DNA from: an uncultured Clostridia bacterium
Lineage (GTDB): Bacteria > Bacillota > Clostridia > Lachnospirales > Anaerotignaceae
Assembly: GCA_947036475.1 (NCBI GenBank)
Contig: CAMQRG010000070.1
Location: 1 to 9,197 of the forward strand
DNA length: 9,197 bases
Direction: 5' to 3'
Shown here one piece after another: positions 1-5,389 of this stretch. Every line of letters starts with the position of its first letter. The stretch's first letter is position 1. Below the pieces are notes generated by a model. It was not told the DNA's origin and made no database searches. It was given only the letters and a program-made list of their open reading frames with translations. A program made the translations under genes and the position numbers.

Positions 1-132
1 GTCATTCAGGGCGTGGAAACGAATATCGAAGACCAACTGCGTCTGGTACGCAGCAAGGCATTTTTCAAAGCGGAATACGATACCCTTGCATTGCAGAATA
101 TTTTGGAAGAAGGACGTGGGATAAATGAATAA
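1..132 (+). CDS. accC: Biotin carboxylase subunit of acetyl-CoA carboxylase, C-terminal end only
   Basis: Only the last 43 codons are present; the gene enters from the left edge in frame 1 and stops with TAA. AccC carboxylates the biotin of the carrier protein AccB using ATP and bicarbonate, the first half-reaction of cytosolic acetyl-CoA carboxylase. The visible segment has the typical C-terminal pattern of the family: a G-V-x-T-N-I motif at residues 4-9 of the fragment, then a helix (DQLRLV), then an F-x-x-x-x-Y-D-T element at residues 22-28. The ATP-grasp core lies outside the window. The stop overlaps the accD start by 8 bases, which suggests translational coupling and a shared operon. 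Identification rests on this short tail plus the accD-accA context. Confidence 0.85.
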   Translation, partial: VIQGVETNIEDQLRLVRSKAFFKAEYDTLALQNILEEGRGINE

Positions 133-979
133 TATAGTAGGTTTATTTCGCAAGTCCAGAAATGTGTTGGAAAAAGGCGGAATCACGCCTGTTGTAGAGG
201 AAAAAATGCGTTGCCCGTCCTGTAAGTCTTACGAAACGAAACGGGCTGTCGCTAAAAATAAAATGGTCTGCCCCAACTGCGGCCATCATTACCGTATCGG
301 CGCGCGGACGCGGGTAAAAGCATTGTTCGACAGGGACAGCTTTCAGGAACTTTTTGCGAATATCGCAACGGTAGACCCTCTGGAATTTCCCGGCTATGCG
401 GAAAAAATGGAGCGCGGCAGAGCGGTTTCCGGCGAAACGGAAGGTGTGCTCTGCGGGACGGCAGCAATACGCCGCCAGCCCTGCGCAGTATTCATTATGG
501 AACCTCAGTTCATGATGGGCAGCATGGGTTCTGTCGTAGGCGAAAAAATTGCGCGGCTGTTTGAATACGCCGAAGAAAACCAGCTGCCAGTGGTCGGCTT
601 CACAGCATCTGGCGGCGCACGAATGCAGGAAGGCATTCTTTCCCTGATGCAGATGGCAAAAGTCAGCGGCACAGTCGGGAAACATGGGGAAAACGGCGGA
701 CTTTACATTACAGTGCTGACAGACCCGACAACCGGCGGTGTTACGGCCAGCTTTGCCATGCTTGGGGATATTATCCTTTCCGAACCAAAGGCCACTATCG
801 GCTTTGCGGGGCGGCGTGTTGTTGAGCAGACGACAAAAAAGAAACTGCCGGAGGATTTCCAAAGCGCAGAATTTCTGCTGCAGCATGGCTTTGTAGACGT
901 CATTGTACCGCGTAACGAAATGCGGCAGACACTGGAACGCCTTCTGCGGCAGCATGGTGGAAAGGGGGCAATGTTATGA
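125..979 (+). CDS. accD: Acetyl-CoA carboxylase carboxyltransferase, beta subunit
   Basis: AccD and AccA form the carboxyltransferase that moves CO2 from carboxybiotin to acetyl-CoA, giving malonyl-CoA for fatty-acid synthesis in the cytosol. The 284-residue protein is of normal length. It has the N-terminal zinc ribbon of bacterial AccD, with cysteines at 30, 33, 49 and 52 (CPSC and CPNC). A crotonase-like fold follows, with the glycine-rich oxyanion-hole segments ASGGARMQEG (161-170) and TTGGVTASFA (202-211) and the late GFAGRRVVEQT block (226-236). The ATG at 125 is chosen because AGAAGGA at 108-114 sits about 10 bases upstream and the start overlaps the accC stop. It ends in an ATGA overlap with accA. 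Nothing essential appears to be missing. Confidence 0.97.
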   Translation: MNNIVGLFRKSRNVLEKGGITPVVEEKMRCPSCKSYETKRAVAKNKMVCPNCGHHYRIGARTRVKALFDRDSFQELFANIATVDPLEFPGYAEKMERGRAVSGETEGVLCGTAAIRRQPCAVFIMEPQFMMGSMGSVVGEKIARLFEYAEENQLPVVGFTASGGARMQEGILSLMQMAKVSGTVGKHGENGGLYITVLTDPTTGGVTASFAMLGDIILSEPKATIGFAGRRVVEQTTKKKLPEDFQSAEFLLQHGFVDVIVPRNEMRQTLERLLRQHGGKGAML

Positions 980-1758
980 GGGCTTACGAACGATTGCAGG
1001 CGGCAAGGGACGCAGAACGCCCGACTGCCAGAGCCTATATTGAACGCCTCTTCTCCGAACGCACAGAACTGCATGGCGACAGGAAATACGCTGACGACCC
1101 TGCTGTAATCGGTGGTATTGGGCTGCTTGGCGAAATTCCTGTTACATTTATCGGCATTGAGCGCGGGCGCAATTTGGAAGAACGCATTCAGTGCAGATTT
1201 GGCTGCCCGATGCCAGAAGGCTACCGCAAGGCTTTGCGGCTGATGAAACAGGCAGAAAAATTTTCCCGCCCTGTTATCTGCTTCGTAGATACCTCAGGCG
1301 CATTCTGCGGAGAGGACGCAGAGGAGCGCGGTCAGGGTCAGGCGATTGCCGATAACCTGATGCAGATGATGGCGTTAAAAACGCCCATCATTACTATCGT
1401 TATCGGGGAAGGCGGCAGCGGTGGCGCTTTGGGGCTTTCCGTAGCGAACAGGGTTTATATGCTGGAAAACGCGGTATTTTCAGTCATCTCTCCGGAGGGC
1501 TGCGCAAGCATACTCTGGGAGGACGCGAAGCTCGCGGCAGACGCAGCGGAATGTCTGCACATCACAGCAGAAGATATGACGGAATTTGGCGTTGCGGAAG
1601 ATATGATTCCTGAGGATTTTGCGCATTTCTCCCGTATGTGCGAAAGCCTGAAAGAACGGCTTGTGTTGGATTTGAAGGGCTATTCCCGCACACCGGGTGA
1701 AAAGCTGGCAGAAGAACGCTATCAGCGGTTCCGTAAGCTGGGACGCTGGGCGGAGTAA
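976..1758 (+). CDS. accA: Acetyl-CoA carboxylase carboxyltransferase, alpha subunit (short form)
   Basis: This is the partner of AccD in the carboxyltransferase half of acetyl-CoA carboxylase. The 260-residue product matches the E. coli AccA core from the HGDRKYADD segment (33-41) onward, including GGIGLLG (46-52), PEGYRKALRLM (80-90), AEERGQ (115-120), the glycine-rich oxyanion segment GEGGSGGALGL (144-154) and SPEGCASILW (172-181). It lacks about 60 residues of the N-terminal helical region found in the roughly 320-residue E. coli and Bacillus proteins, which is the usual short form in streptococci and many Clostridia. The E. coli DTPGAYPG motif reads DTSGAFCG here (105-112). The start overlaps the accD stop as ATGA, with AAAGGGGG at 961-968 as ribosome site. 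It is the last gene of the operon, since a strong terminator follows. Confidence 0.96.
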   Translation: MRAYERLQAARDAERPTARAYIERLFSERTELHGDRKYADDPAVIGGIGLLGEIPVTFIGIERGRNLEERIQCRFGCPMPEGYRKALRLMKQAEKFSRPVICFVDTSGAFCGEDAEERGQGQAIADNLMQMMALKTPIITIVIGEGGSGGALGLSVANRVYMLENAVFSVISPEGCASILWEDAKLAADAAECLHITAEDMTEFGVAEDMIPEDFAHFSRMCESLKERLVLDLKGYSRTPGEKLAEERYQRFRKLGRWAE

Positions 1759-1802
1759 AACGGAATCCCTCCTGTTCAGCTGTCAAATAACATAAAGCAT
1801 AT

Positions 1803-1838
1803 AAAAATGGGCTTTCCTGCTGGAACTGCCCATTTTTT
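1803..1838 (+). terminator. Rho-independent terminator of the acc operon
   Basis: A perfect 10-base-pair stem pairs AAAAATGGGC (1803-1812) with GCCCATTTTT (1828-1837). The 15-base loop can fold further through TTCC/GGAA. A run of six T (1833-1838) closes the right arm. It lies 44 bases after the accA stop. The A-rich left arm means it could also work weakly in the other direction. Confidence 0.88.
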
Positions 1839-1888
1839 ATTACGTGCAAATCGTTTTTCGTTAGCATTTCTATCTGTTATCTGCCCTG

Positions 1889-1960
1889 CACTTTCAGCTG
1901 CCTTCTGACAGTTCCAGATGCCTTTTGGCAGTTCCGGCTGCCTTTATCAGTACCAGTATA
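1889..1960. repeat. Degenerate tandem repeat, 20-base unit, about 3.5 copies
   Basis: Three adjacent 20-base units at 1889-1908, 1909-1928 and 1929-1948 share the pattern CAsTTyCrGmTGCCTTyt, and a partial fourth copy (AGTACCAG) follows. The first unit diverges most. The unit length is not a multiple of three and no gene covers it, so it is not a coding repeat. A still weaker copy may precede it at 1869-1888. I recognise no named repeat family. Confidence 0.55.
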
Positions 1961-2065
1961 TTCACCCGCTCCTTTGCTTAACTCTGATTACAGCAGATTT
2001 TTCAAAGTATTATCACTTTACGGATTTGCGAAACAAAGTGCTTTTTCATACCGAATAATCATGAA

Positions 2066-2102
2066 AAAAGCGGCTCCACTCAAAGTGAGTAAAGCCGCTT
2101 TT
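2066..2102 (-). terminator. Terminator of the chemoreceptor gene, probably two-way
   Basis: AAAAGCGGCT (2066-2075) pairs with AGCCGCTTTT (2093-2102). An inner stem ACTCA/TGAGT (2078-2082 with 2086-2090) is separated from it by a two-base mismatch. On the minus strand the hairpin ends in six T, 17 bases after the chemoreceptor stop. On the plus strand it ends in four T, so it can also stop read-through from accA. Confidence 0.88.
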
Positions 2103-2118
2103 CCTATTCTTTCAGAAA

Positions 2119-3771
2119 TCAGGAGTGTTTCAAATTGAAGCGTTTTGTCTGGTCCCGCAGTACGCGCACCTGATTAAACAGTTCCGCGCTGACCGCTGCA
2201 GATTCTTCGCTGCTTGCAGAGTTTGTCTGCACAACAACGGAAATCTGTCCGATACCCTGTGTTACCTGCGAAATGGTATTCGCCTCATTCCGTACAGCGT
2301 CTGCAATCGTACCGATTACCTGATTCGAACTCATTACCAGCTGGAGCGTCTTTTGCAGGCTTGCAGAAACCTCATCTACAATGTGCTGCCCTCTTTCCGC
2401 CGCTCCAACAGAATTTTCGATCAGTTCTTTTGTCGCCTTTGCCGCCTGATCAGACTGTGCCGCCAGATTACGCACTTCCTCAGAAACCACAGCAAAGCCC
2501 TTGCCTGCCGCGCCCGCACGCGCCGCCTCAACAGCCGCATTCAACGAAAGGATATTTGTCTGCAAAGCAATATTTTCGATCGTTGCAATAATATTGCCAA
2601 TCTCCTGAGAAGCCGTAGAAATATCCTGCATTGCGGCAACCATCTGCTCCATCTGGTTGCGGCTGACCGTAACCTGTTCTCCGGTCAGACGTGCATTTTC
2701 CTGCGCCTTAGAAGCAGCTTCGACGTTCTTCTCTGCATTCTTGGAAAGTTCGTCAAGCGTTGCATAAAGCTCCTCTACCGAACTTGCCTGTTCGGTCGCA
2801 CCCTGCGCCAGAGCCTGCGCGCCGCTGGACAGCTGTTCCGCATTACCGGAAACCTGACGTTCTGCATTGCTGATGCTCGCGATTGCCGTAGACAGCGTAG
2901 ACGTAAAGCTGTCAATAGAACGTTCAATGGATTTGAAATCACCAATGAAATGCTCTGATGTATGCACATCAAAGTTGCCTTCGGACAGCCGCCCCATAAT
3001 GCGGTTGATATCTTCCACATAACGGTGGATTAACTCCATGGAGGACTCTATGGTCTTCGAGAGGTCGCCAAGTTCGTCGTTTGCATGGTAATCCAACTCC
3101 AAGTCCAGGCAGCCTTCCTGCAAAGGCGCGGTTTTTTCTGTAACATAGATAATCGGACGCACAACATGCTTCATGACATAGAACACAAGGCTCAGTAAGC
3201 AAAGCAGTGCAAGCAGACAGAAAATAACAGATAAAATCTGCATGGAACGGATTGTTTTTTCAATCTGCACCCCACAATCCTCGCTCATCTGCGTGCTCTC
3301 CGTTACAACCTGATCCATCAGACCGACCAGCGTGGTTAAGTTTGTCTGTATGGTATTCTGGTAATATTCCTGCGCCGCTAAAGGGTCTGCCGCATGCAGA
3401 TCCAAAACATATGTAGCGGACTGGTGCAATTCCTTATGCAAAGGCTCCATCTGGGAACGCAGGGAAAGAATTGCATCGTTTTCAGAATTTGTTTCCCCAT
3501 AAAGCCACTGGCCCAGAACGCATGTGGTAGGGTCAATACTGCCAGTAAATTCCTTTCCAGCATAAAGGGCATTGCTCAGATTCGTAACCCATTTATAATG
3601 CGCAACCTCGGCTTTTTCTATCCGGTCCAATAGTGCACTGGCTGCAGCATTTTCCGCCTGCGTTGTACGGATTCGCGTGATATTTACCGCAGTGATTACA
3701 CTAAGCAGCAATACCGCCGCAAGGGTCGCAATTACCCTTATCATAACCATTTTCTTTATGCTTTTACGCAT
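2119..3771 (-). CDS. Methyl-accepting chemotaxis protein with extracellular CZB-like zinc-binding domain
   Basis: This is a membrane chemoreceptor that passes an extracellular signal to the CheA kinase. With the ATG at 3771 it has 550 residues. That start has a good AGGAAG site 9 bases upstream; in-frame starts at 3819 (ATG) and 3831 (TTG) have poorer sites. Order of parts: membrane helix about 12-30; extracellular sensor about 31-177; membrane helix about 178-200; HAMP linker about 201-253; cytoplasmic coiled-coil signalling domain about 290-545. The conserved hairpin tip lies near 399-437 and includes NIALQTN and NAAVEAARAG. The sensor has the CZB pattern: H58 in HYKW, C84 in CVLGQW, then H112 and H116 (HKELH), the 3His/1Cys zinc set known from TlpD and DgcZ. 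There is no C-terminal NWETF-type tether for CheR. No other chemotaxis gene lies nearby, so it is an orphan receptor. The receptor class is certain; the ligand is inferred. Confidence 0.95.
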   Translation of the reverse strand: MRKSIKKMVMIRVIATLAAVLLLSVITAVNITRIRTTQAENAAASALLDRIEKAEVAHYKWVTNLSNALYAGKEFTGSIDPTTCVLGQWLYGETNSENDAILSLRSQMEPLHKELHQSATYVLDLHAADPLAAQEYYQNTIQTNLTTLVGLMDQVVTESTQMSEDCGVQIEKTIRSMQILSVIFCLLALLCLLSLVFYVMKHVVRPIIYVTEKTAPLQEGCLDLELDYHANDELGDLSKTIESSMELIHRYVEDINRIMGRLSEGNFDVHTSEHFIGDFKSIERSIDSFTSTLSTAIASISNAERQVSGNAEQLSSGAQALAQGATEQASSVEELYATLDELSKNAEKNVEAASKAQENARLTGEQVTVSRNQMEQMVAAMQDISTASQEIGNIIATIENIALQTNILSLNAAVEAARAGAAGKGFAVVSEEVRNLAAQSDQAAKATKELIENSVGAAERGQHIVDEVSASLQKTLQLVMSSNQVIGTIADAVRNEANTISQVTQGIGQISVVVQTNSASSEESAAVSAELFNQVRVLRDQTKRFNLKHS

Positions 3772-3780
3772 ATCTGACAA

Positions 3781-3786
3781 CTTCCT
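3781..3786 (-). promoter_or_regulatory. Ribosome binding site that sets the chemoreceptor start
   Basis: On the minus strand AGGAAG lies 9 bases before the ATG ending at 3771. The in-frame ATG at 3819 has only GAGAAG in front, and the TTG at 3831 has no clear site. The TTG/ATG starts would add 20 or 16 charged residues before the first membrane helix, so the start at 3771 is preferred. Confidence 0.65.
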
Positions 3787-3911
3787 TTCTTTCTGGAATT
3801 TTTTAATGTTTGCAGGCATTTTTCTTCTCAAAAACTCATTTGCAGTCTCAGGTGCCGAATGCCAGAAACATACAGTGAAGAGAAACGCCCATAGTCATTA
3901 ATATCAAGTTC

Positions 3912-3941
3912 AGTATACCATAAGCACCTGTATTTTTTCAA
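3912..3941 (-). promoter_or_regulatory. Sigma-A-type promoter of the chemoreceptor gene
   Basis: On the minus strand a -35 box TTGAAA (3936-3941) and a -10 box TATACT (3912-3917) are 18 bases apart, with an extended TGG just before the -10. Transcription would start near 3905, leaving a leader of about 134 bases. I see no sigma-28-type (TAAA/GCCGATAA) flagellar promoter. Confidence 0.72.
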
Positions 3942-3977
3942 CACTTTTTCACACAAAACAATACGGCAAAAACAGAT

Positions 3978-4006
3978 TTGCGGGAATGACTTGTTTGTGA
4001 TATACT
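3978..4006 (+). promoter_or_regulatory. Promoter of the cyclophilin gene
   Basis: A -35 box TTGCGG (3978-3983) and a -10 box TATACT (4001-4006) are 17 bases apart, with an extended TGA before the -10. The expected start is near 4013, which gives a leader of about 100 bases. The weak -35 is offset by the extended -10. Confidence 0.62.
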
Positions 4007-4115
4007 GCAAGAAAGCGGGAATGCCGGAAAAACATGGAAACAGTATTTTCTGTGCATAAAAGCCTCCCGCATCTGCAAACAACTGTTCTAATAAAAAAGA
4101 AAAGGAGAAAATAAT

Positions 4116-4637
4116 ATGAATCCTGTTGTAACAATCGAAATGCAGAACGGCGGTATAATCAAGGCCGAACTTTATCCTGAAATCGCCCCGAATACAGTCA
4201 ATAATTTTATTTCCCTGATTCAGAAGGGATTTTATGATGGGAAAATTTTCCACCGCGTTATCCCAGGTTTTATGATACAGGGCGGCTGCCCTGAAGGCAC
4301 TGGTATGGGTGGTCCCGGCTATACTATAAAGGGCGAATTTGGCTTCAACGGCTTTGAAAATAATCTGAAGCATACCTCCGGCGTGCTTTCCATGGCGCGG
4401 GCAATGCACCCTGACAGCGCGGGTTCCCAGTTTTTCATCATGCATGAGGACGCGCCGCATTTAGACCTTCAGTATGCCGCATTCGGCAAGGTAACGGAGG
4501 GTATGGAAATTGTGAATGCAATCGCGAAAACCAAAACCGACCGCGCTGACCGTCCGCGTGAACCGCAGGTCATGGAAAAAGTAACGGTGGACACGTTCGG
4601 CGTAGATTACCCGAAGCCCGAAATTTCAGAAGAATGA
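4116..4637 (+). CDS. ppiB: Cyclophilin-type peptidyl-prolyl cis-trans isomerase
   Basis: This enzyme isomerises proline peptide bonds and assists protein folding. There is no signal peptide, so it should act in the cytosol. The 173-residue protein is one cyclophilin domain plus an acidic, proline-containing tail of about 12 residues. Visible signatures are FYDGKIFHRVIPGFMIQGG (39-57) with the catalytic arginine R47, F52 and Q55, then SGVLSMA (88-94) and SQFFI (104-108). The usual active-site histidine (H126 of human CypA, present in Bacillus PpiB) is a tyrosine here, Y120 in LQYAAFGKV, and the tryptophan position is H115. These changes also occur in other bacterial cyclophilins and may affect cyclosporin binding more than catalysis. 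AAAGGAG at 4101-4107 is well placed for the ATG. It appears to be a single-gene unit. Confidence 0.95.
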   Translation: MNPVVTIEMQNGGIIKAELYPEIAPNTVNNFISLIQKGFYDGKIFHRVIPGFMIQGGCPEGTGMGGPGYTIKGEFGFNGFENNLKHTSGVLSMARAMHPDSAGSQFFIMHEDAPHLDLQYAAFGKVTEGMEIVNAIAKTKTDRADRPREPQVMEKVTVDTFGVDYPKPEISEE

Positions 4638-4712
4638 TGCGTCCTGCACTGTTCTGACCGCGCAAAAAGGCTTTCCTTTCCGGTAAACGGCAAAAATCAG
4701 CAAAAATAAAAA

Positions 4713-4761
4713 AAACTGCTTGCATTCCTCCATGTTTTATGGTAATATAATCAAGCAGTTT
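4713..4761 (-). terminator. Inverted repeat before the tRNA gene; terminator-like on the minus strand
   Basis: AAACTGCTTG (4713-4722) pairs perfectly with CAAGCAGTTT (4752-4761) across a 29-base loop. On the minus strand the hairpin is followed by eight T, then ATTTTT, a strong U tract, so it could stop transcripts from the triphosphatase gene that run antisense through the tRNA. On the plus strand the tail is weak (TTTCATTT), though it may also help end the cyclophilin transcript, for which I see no other terminator. Confidence 0.55.
4720..4748 (+). promoter_or_regulatory. Promoter of the tRNA-Leu gene
   Basis: A -35 box TTGCAT (4720-4725) and a -10 box TAATAT (4743-4748) are 17 bases apart. 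A perfect TATAAT at 4746-4751 overlaps it but would leave a 20-base spacer. Transcription would start about 10 bases before the tRNA. The promoter lies largely in the loop of the inverted repeat at 4713-4761. Confidence 0.55.
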
Positions 4762-4766
4762 CATTT

Positions 4767-4850
4767 GCGGCTGTGGCGGAACTGGCAGACGCACCAGACT
4801 CAAAATCTGGCGGTAGTGATATCGTGTGGGTTCGAGTCCCACCAGCCGCA
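4767..4850 (+). tRNA. tRNA-Leu(CAA): tRNA-Leu, anticodon CAA
   Basis: The gene folds into a complete 84-base class II tRNA that reads UUG leucine codons. The acceptor arms GCGGCTG (4767-4773) and CAGCCGC (4843-4849) pair fully, with A4850 as discriminator. The anticodon stem CCAGA/TCTGG encloses the loop CTCAAAA, with anticodon CAA at 4801-4803. The T arm is GTGGG-TTCGAGT-CCCAC (4826-4842), and the long variable arm of leucine tRNAs lies between. The 3' CCA is not encoded and must be added after transcription. The gene stands alone, with its own promoter and terminator. Confidence 0.97.
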
Positions 4851-4856
4851 GAATCG

Positions 4857-4885
4857 ACCCGGAGAGTTTTTCTCCGGGTTTTTTT
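4857..4885 (+). terminator. Rho-independent terminator of the tRNA-Leu gene
   Basis: ACCCGGAGA (4857-4865) pairs with TCTCCGGGT (4871-4879) around a five-base GTTTT loop, and the T run continues to 4885. It begins six bases after the tRNA end. There is no T run on the minus-strand side, so it works only for the tRNA. Confidence 0.92.
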
Positions 4886-4901
4886 ATTTTCCTTCTGCTA
4901 T

Positions 4902-4920
4902 CCTGTCGTTTCATGACAGG
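4902..4920 (-). other. Small hairpin across the triphosphatase stop codon
   Basis: CCTGTC (4902-4907) and GACAGG (4915-4920) form a perfect six-base-pair stem with a seven-base loop that includes the TGA stop of the triphosphatase gene. No T run follows on the minus strand, so it is not a standard terminator. It may only protect the mRNA end, or it may have no role. Confidence 0.4.
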
Positions 4921-5375
4921 GGTAAGCCAAAACGTGCAAGCGCGGCATTCTTATACTGCTTTTCGCGGCTGATATCCCTCCCGAACCATTCCGGCGGAAC
5001 AAACGCCTCCGCTTCCACCAGAGATGGAAATTCTACTTCTGTTGTTACGAGTCCGCTCAGTGTACCCTCATAAAAATCCACCTCGGCAGTCAGCCCTCCC
5101 TCAAGTGGCACGAGCCAGCGTTTTTTAACAATGCTGTCCCCTTCCGCCTTTTTTTGCAGGGCTTCATATTCCTCCTGTTCCAGCGGCAGTTCAAATTCCT
5201 CCCGCGACAAAAGTCCCTTGCCCTTCACCGTCAGAATATACGCCTCATTGCTCCGGCGAATGCGTATGACCGGCGAAAAGCTGATGTATGCCTGTGTGAT
5301 TTCCAAGCACGGAAACGCCGTAATGTCAAAAGGAATCTTCTCCCTTTCCGTTAAAAATTTTCTTTCGATTTCCAT
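4911..5375 (-). CDS. CYTH-domain inorganic triphosphatase-like protein
   Basis: CYTH proteins bind triphosphates in a beta-barrel tunnel with metal ions; bacterial members mostly hydrolyse inorganic triphosphate. The 154-residue product starts with the diagnostic ExExK motif (E2, E4, K6 in MEIERKF). The expected charged strands follow: RIRR (38-41), TVKGKG (49-54), REEFELPL (58-65), KKRW (84-87), AEVDFYEG (97-104), TEVEF (112-116) and YKN (141-143). It is a single-domain protein of normal size, like the Clostridium thermocellum TTM type, with no CHAD domain. AAGGAGG (5383-5389 on the minus strand) precedes the ATG by 7 bases. The gene begins only 12 bases after the membrane-protein gene and is probably cotranscribed. 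The natural substrate cannot be read from sequence; triphosphate, ATP or thiamine triphosphate are possible. Confidence 0.92.
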   Translation of the reverse strand: MEIERKFLTEREKIPFDITAFPCLEITQAYISFSPVIRIRRSNEAYILTVKGKGLLSREEFELPLEQEEYEALQKKAEGDSIVKKRWLVPLEGGLTAEVDFYEGTLSGLVTTEVEFPSLVEAEAFVPPEWFGRDISREKQYKNAALARFGLPLS

Positions 5376-5382
5376 TCTTTTC

Positions 5383-5389
5383 CCTCCTT
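5383..5389 (-). promoter_or_regulatory. Ribosome site of the triphosphatase gene, overlapping the upstream stop codon
   Basis: On the minus strand AAGGAGG includes the last two bases of the TAA that ends the membrane-protein gene (stop 5388-5390). Ribosomes ending the first gene would stop on this site, which favours coupled translation of the two genes. Confidence 0.7.

Larger units (their letters stand above)
1759..2118. other. Gene-free gap between convergent accA and the chemoreceptor gene
   Basis: This 360-base stretch contains no reading frame that looks like a gene. It holds the accA terminator near its left end, a degenerate 20-base tandem repeat in the middle, a weak CACTTT/AAAGTG hairpin followed by five T (2014-2046), and a two-way terminator next to the chemoreceptor stop codon. 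Confidence 0.75.
3772..4115. other. Divergent intergenic region, chemoreceptor and cyclophilin promoters
   Basis: This 344-base gap holds two back-to-back promoters whose -10 boxes are about 84 bases apart, and it leaves both genes with leaders of about 100-135 bases. The chemoreceptor leader can pair GGCATT (3857-3862) with AATGCC (3815-3820), which would enclose the upstream in-frame ATG at 3819. I do not recognise a c-di-GMP or other known riboswitch in either leader. Confidence 0.6.

Noticed and set aside
143..955. A 270-codon open frame on the minus strand opposite accD
   Set aside because: It is the antisense shadow of a clear accD gene, has no ribosome site or recognisable domain, and its cysteine/histidine/phenylalanine-rich make-up is typical of reversed coding sequence.
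1822..1935. An alternative pairing between the accA terminator and the tandem repeat, as an antiterminator
   Set aside because: The pairing partner lies about 100 bases downstream of the terminator, so it would not be transcribed in time to affect termination.
2014..2046. Possible extra terminator, CACTTT/AAAGTG with a T run
   Set aside because: The stem has only six base pairs, mostly A-T, and a 15-base loop; the two flanking terminators already explain the convergent gap.
2125..2958. A 277-codon plus-strand frame opposite the chemoreceptor signalling domain
   Set aside because: It is arginine- and cysteine-rich, matches no family I know, and lies wholly antisense to a strongly conserved domain; it is a shadow frame.
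3772..3905. A c-di-GMP riboswitch in front of the chemoreceptor
   Set aside because: Clostridial chemotaxis genes can have one, but I could not find the conserved core bases of either known class.
3828..4460. A 210-codon minus-strand frame crossing the cyclophilin gene and both promoters
   Set aside because: It would run antisense through the cyclophilin start and both promoter regions, with no family signature.
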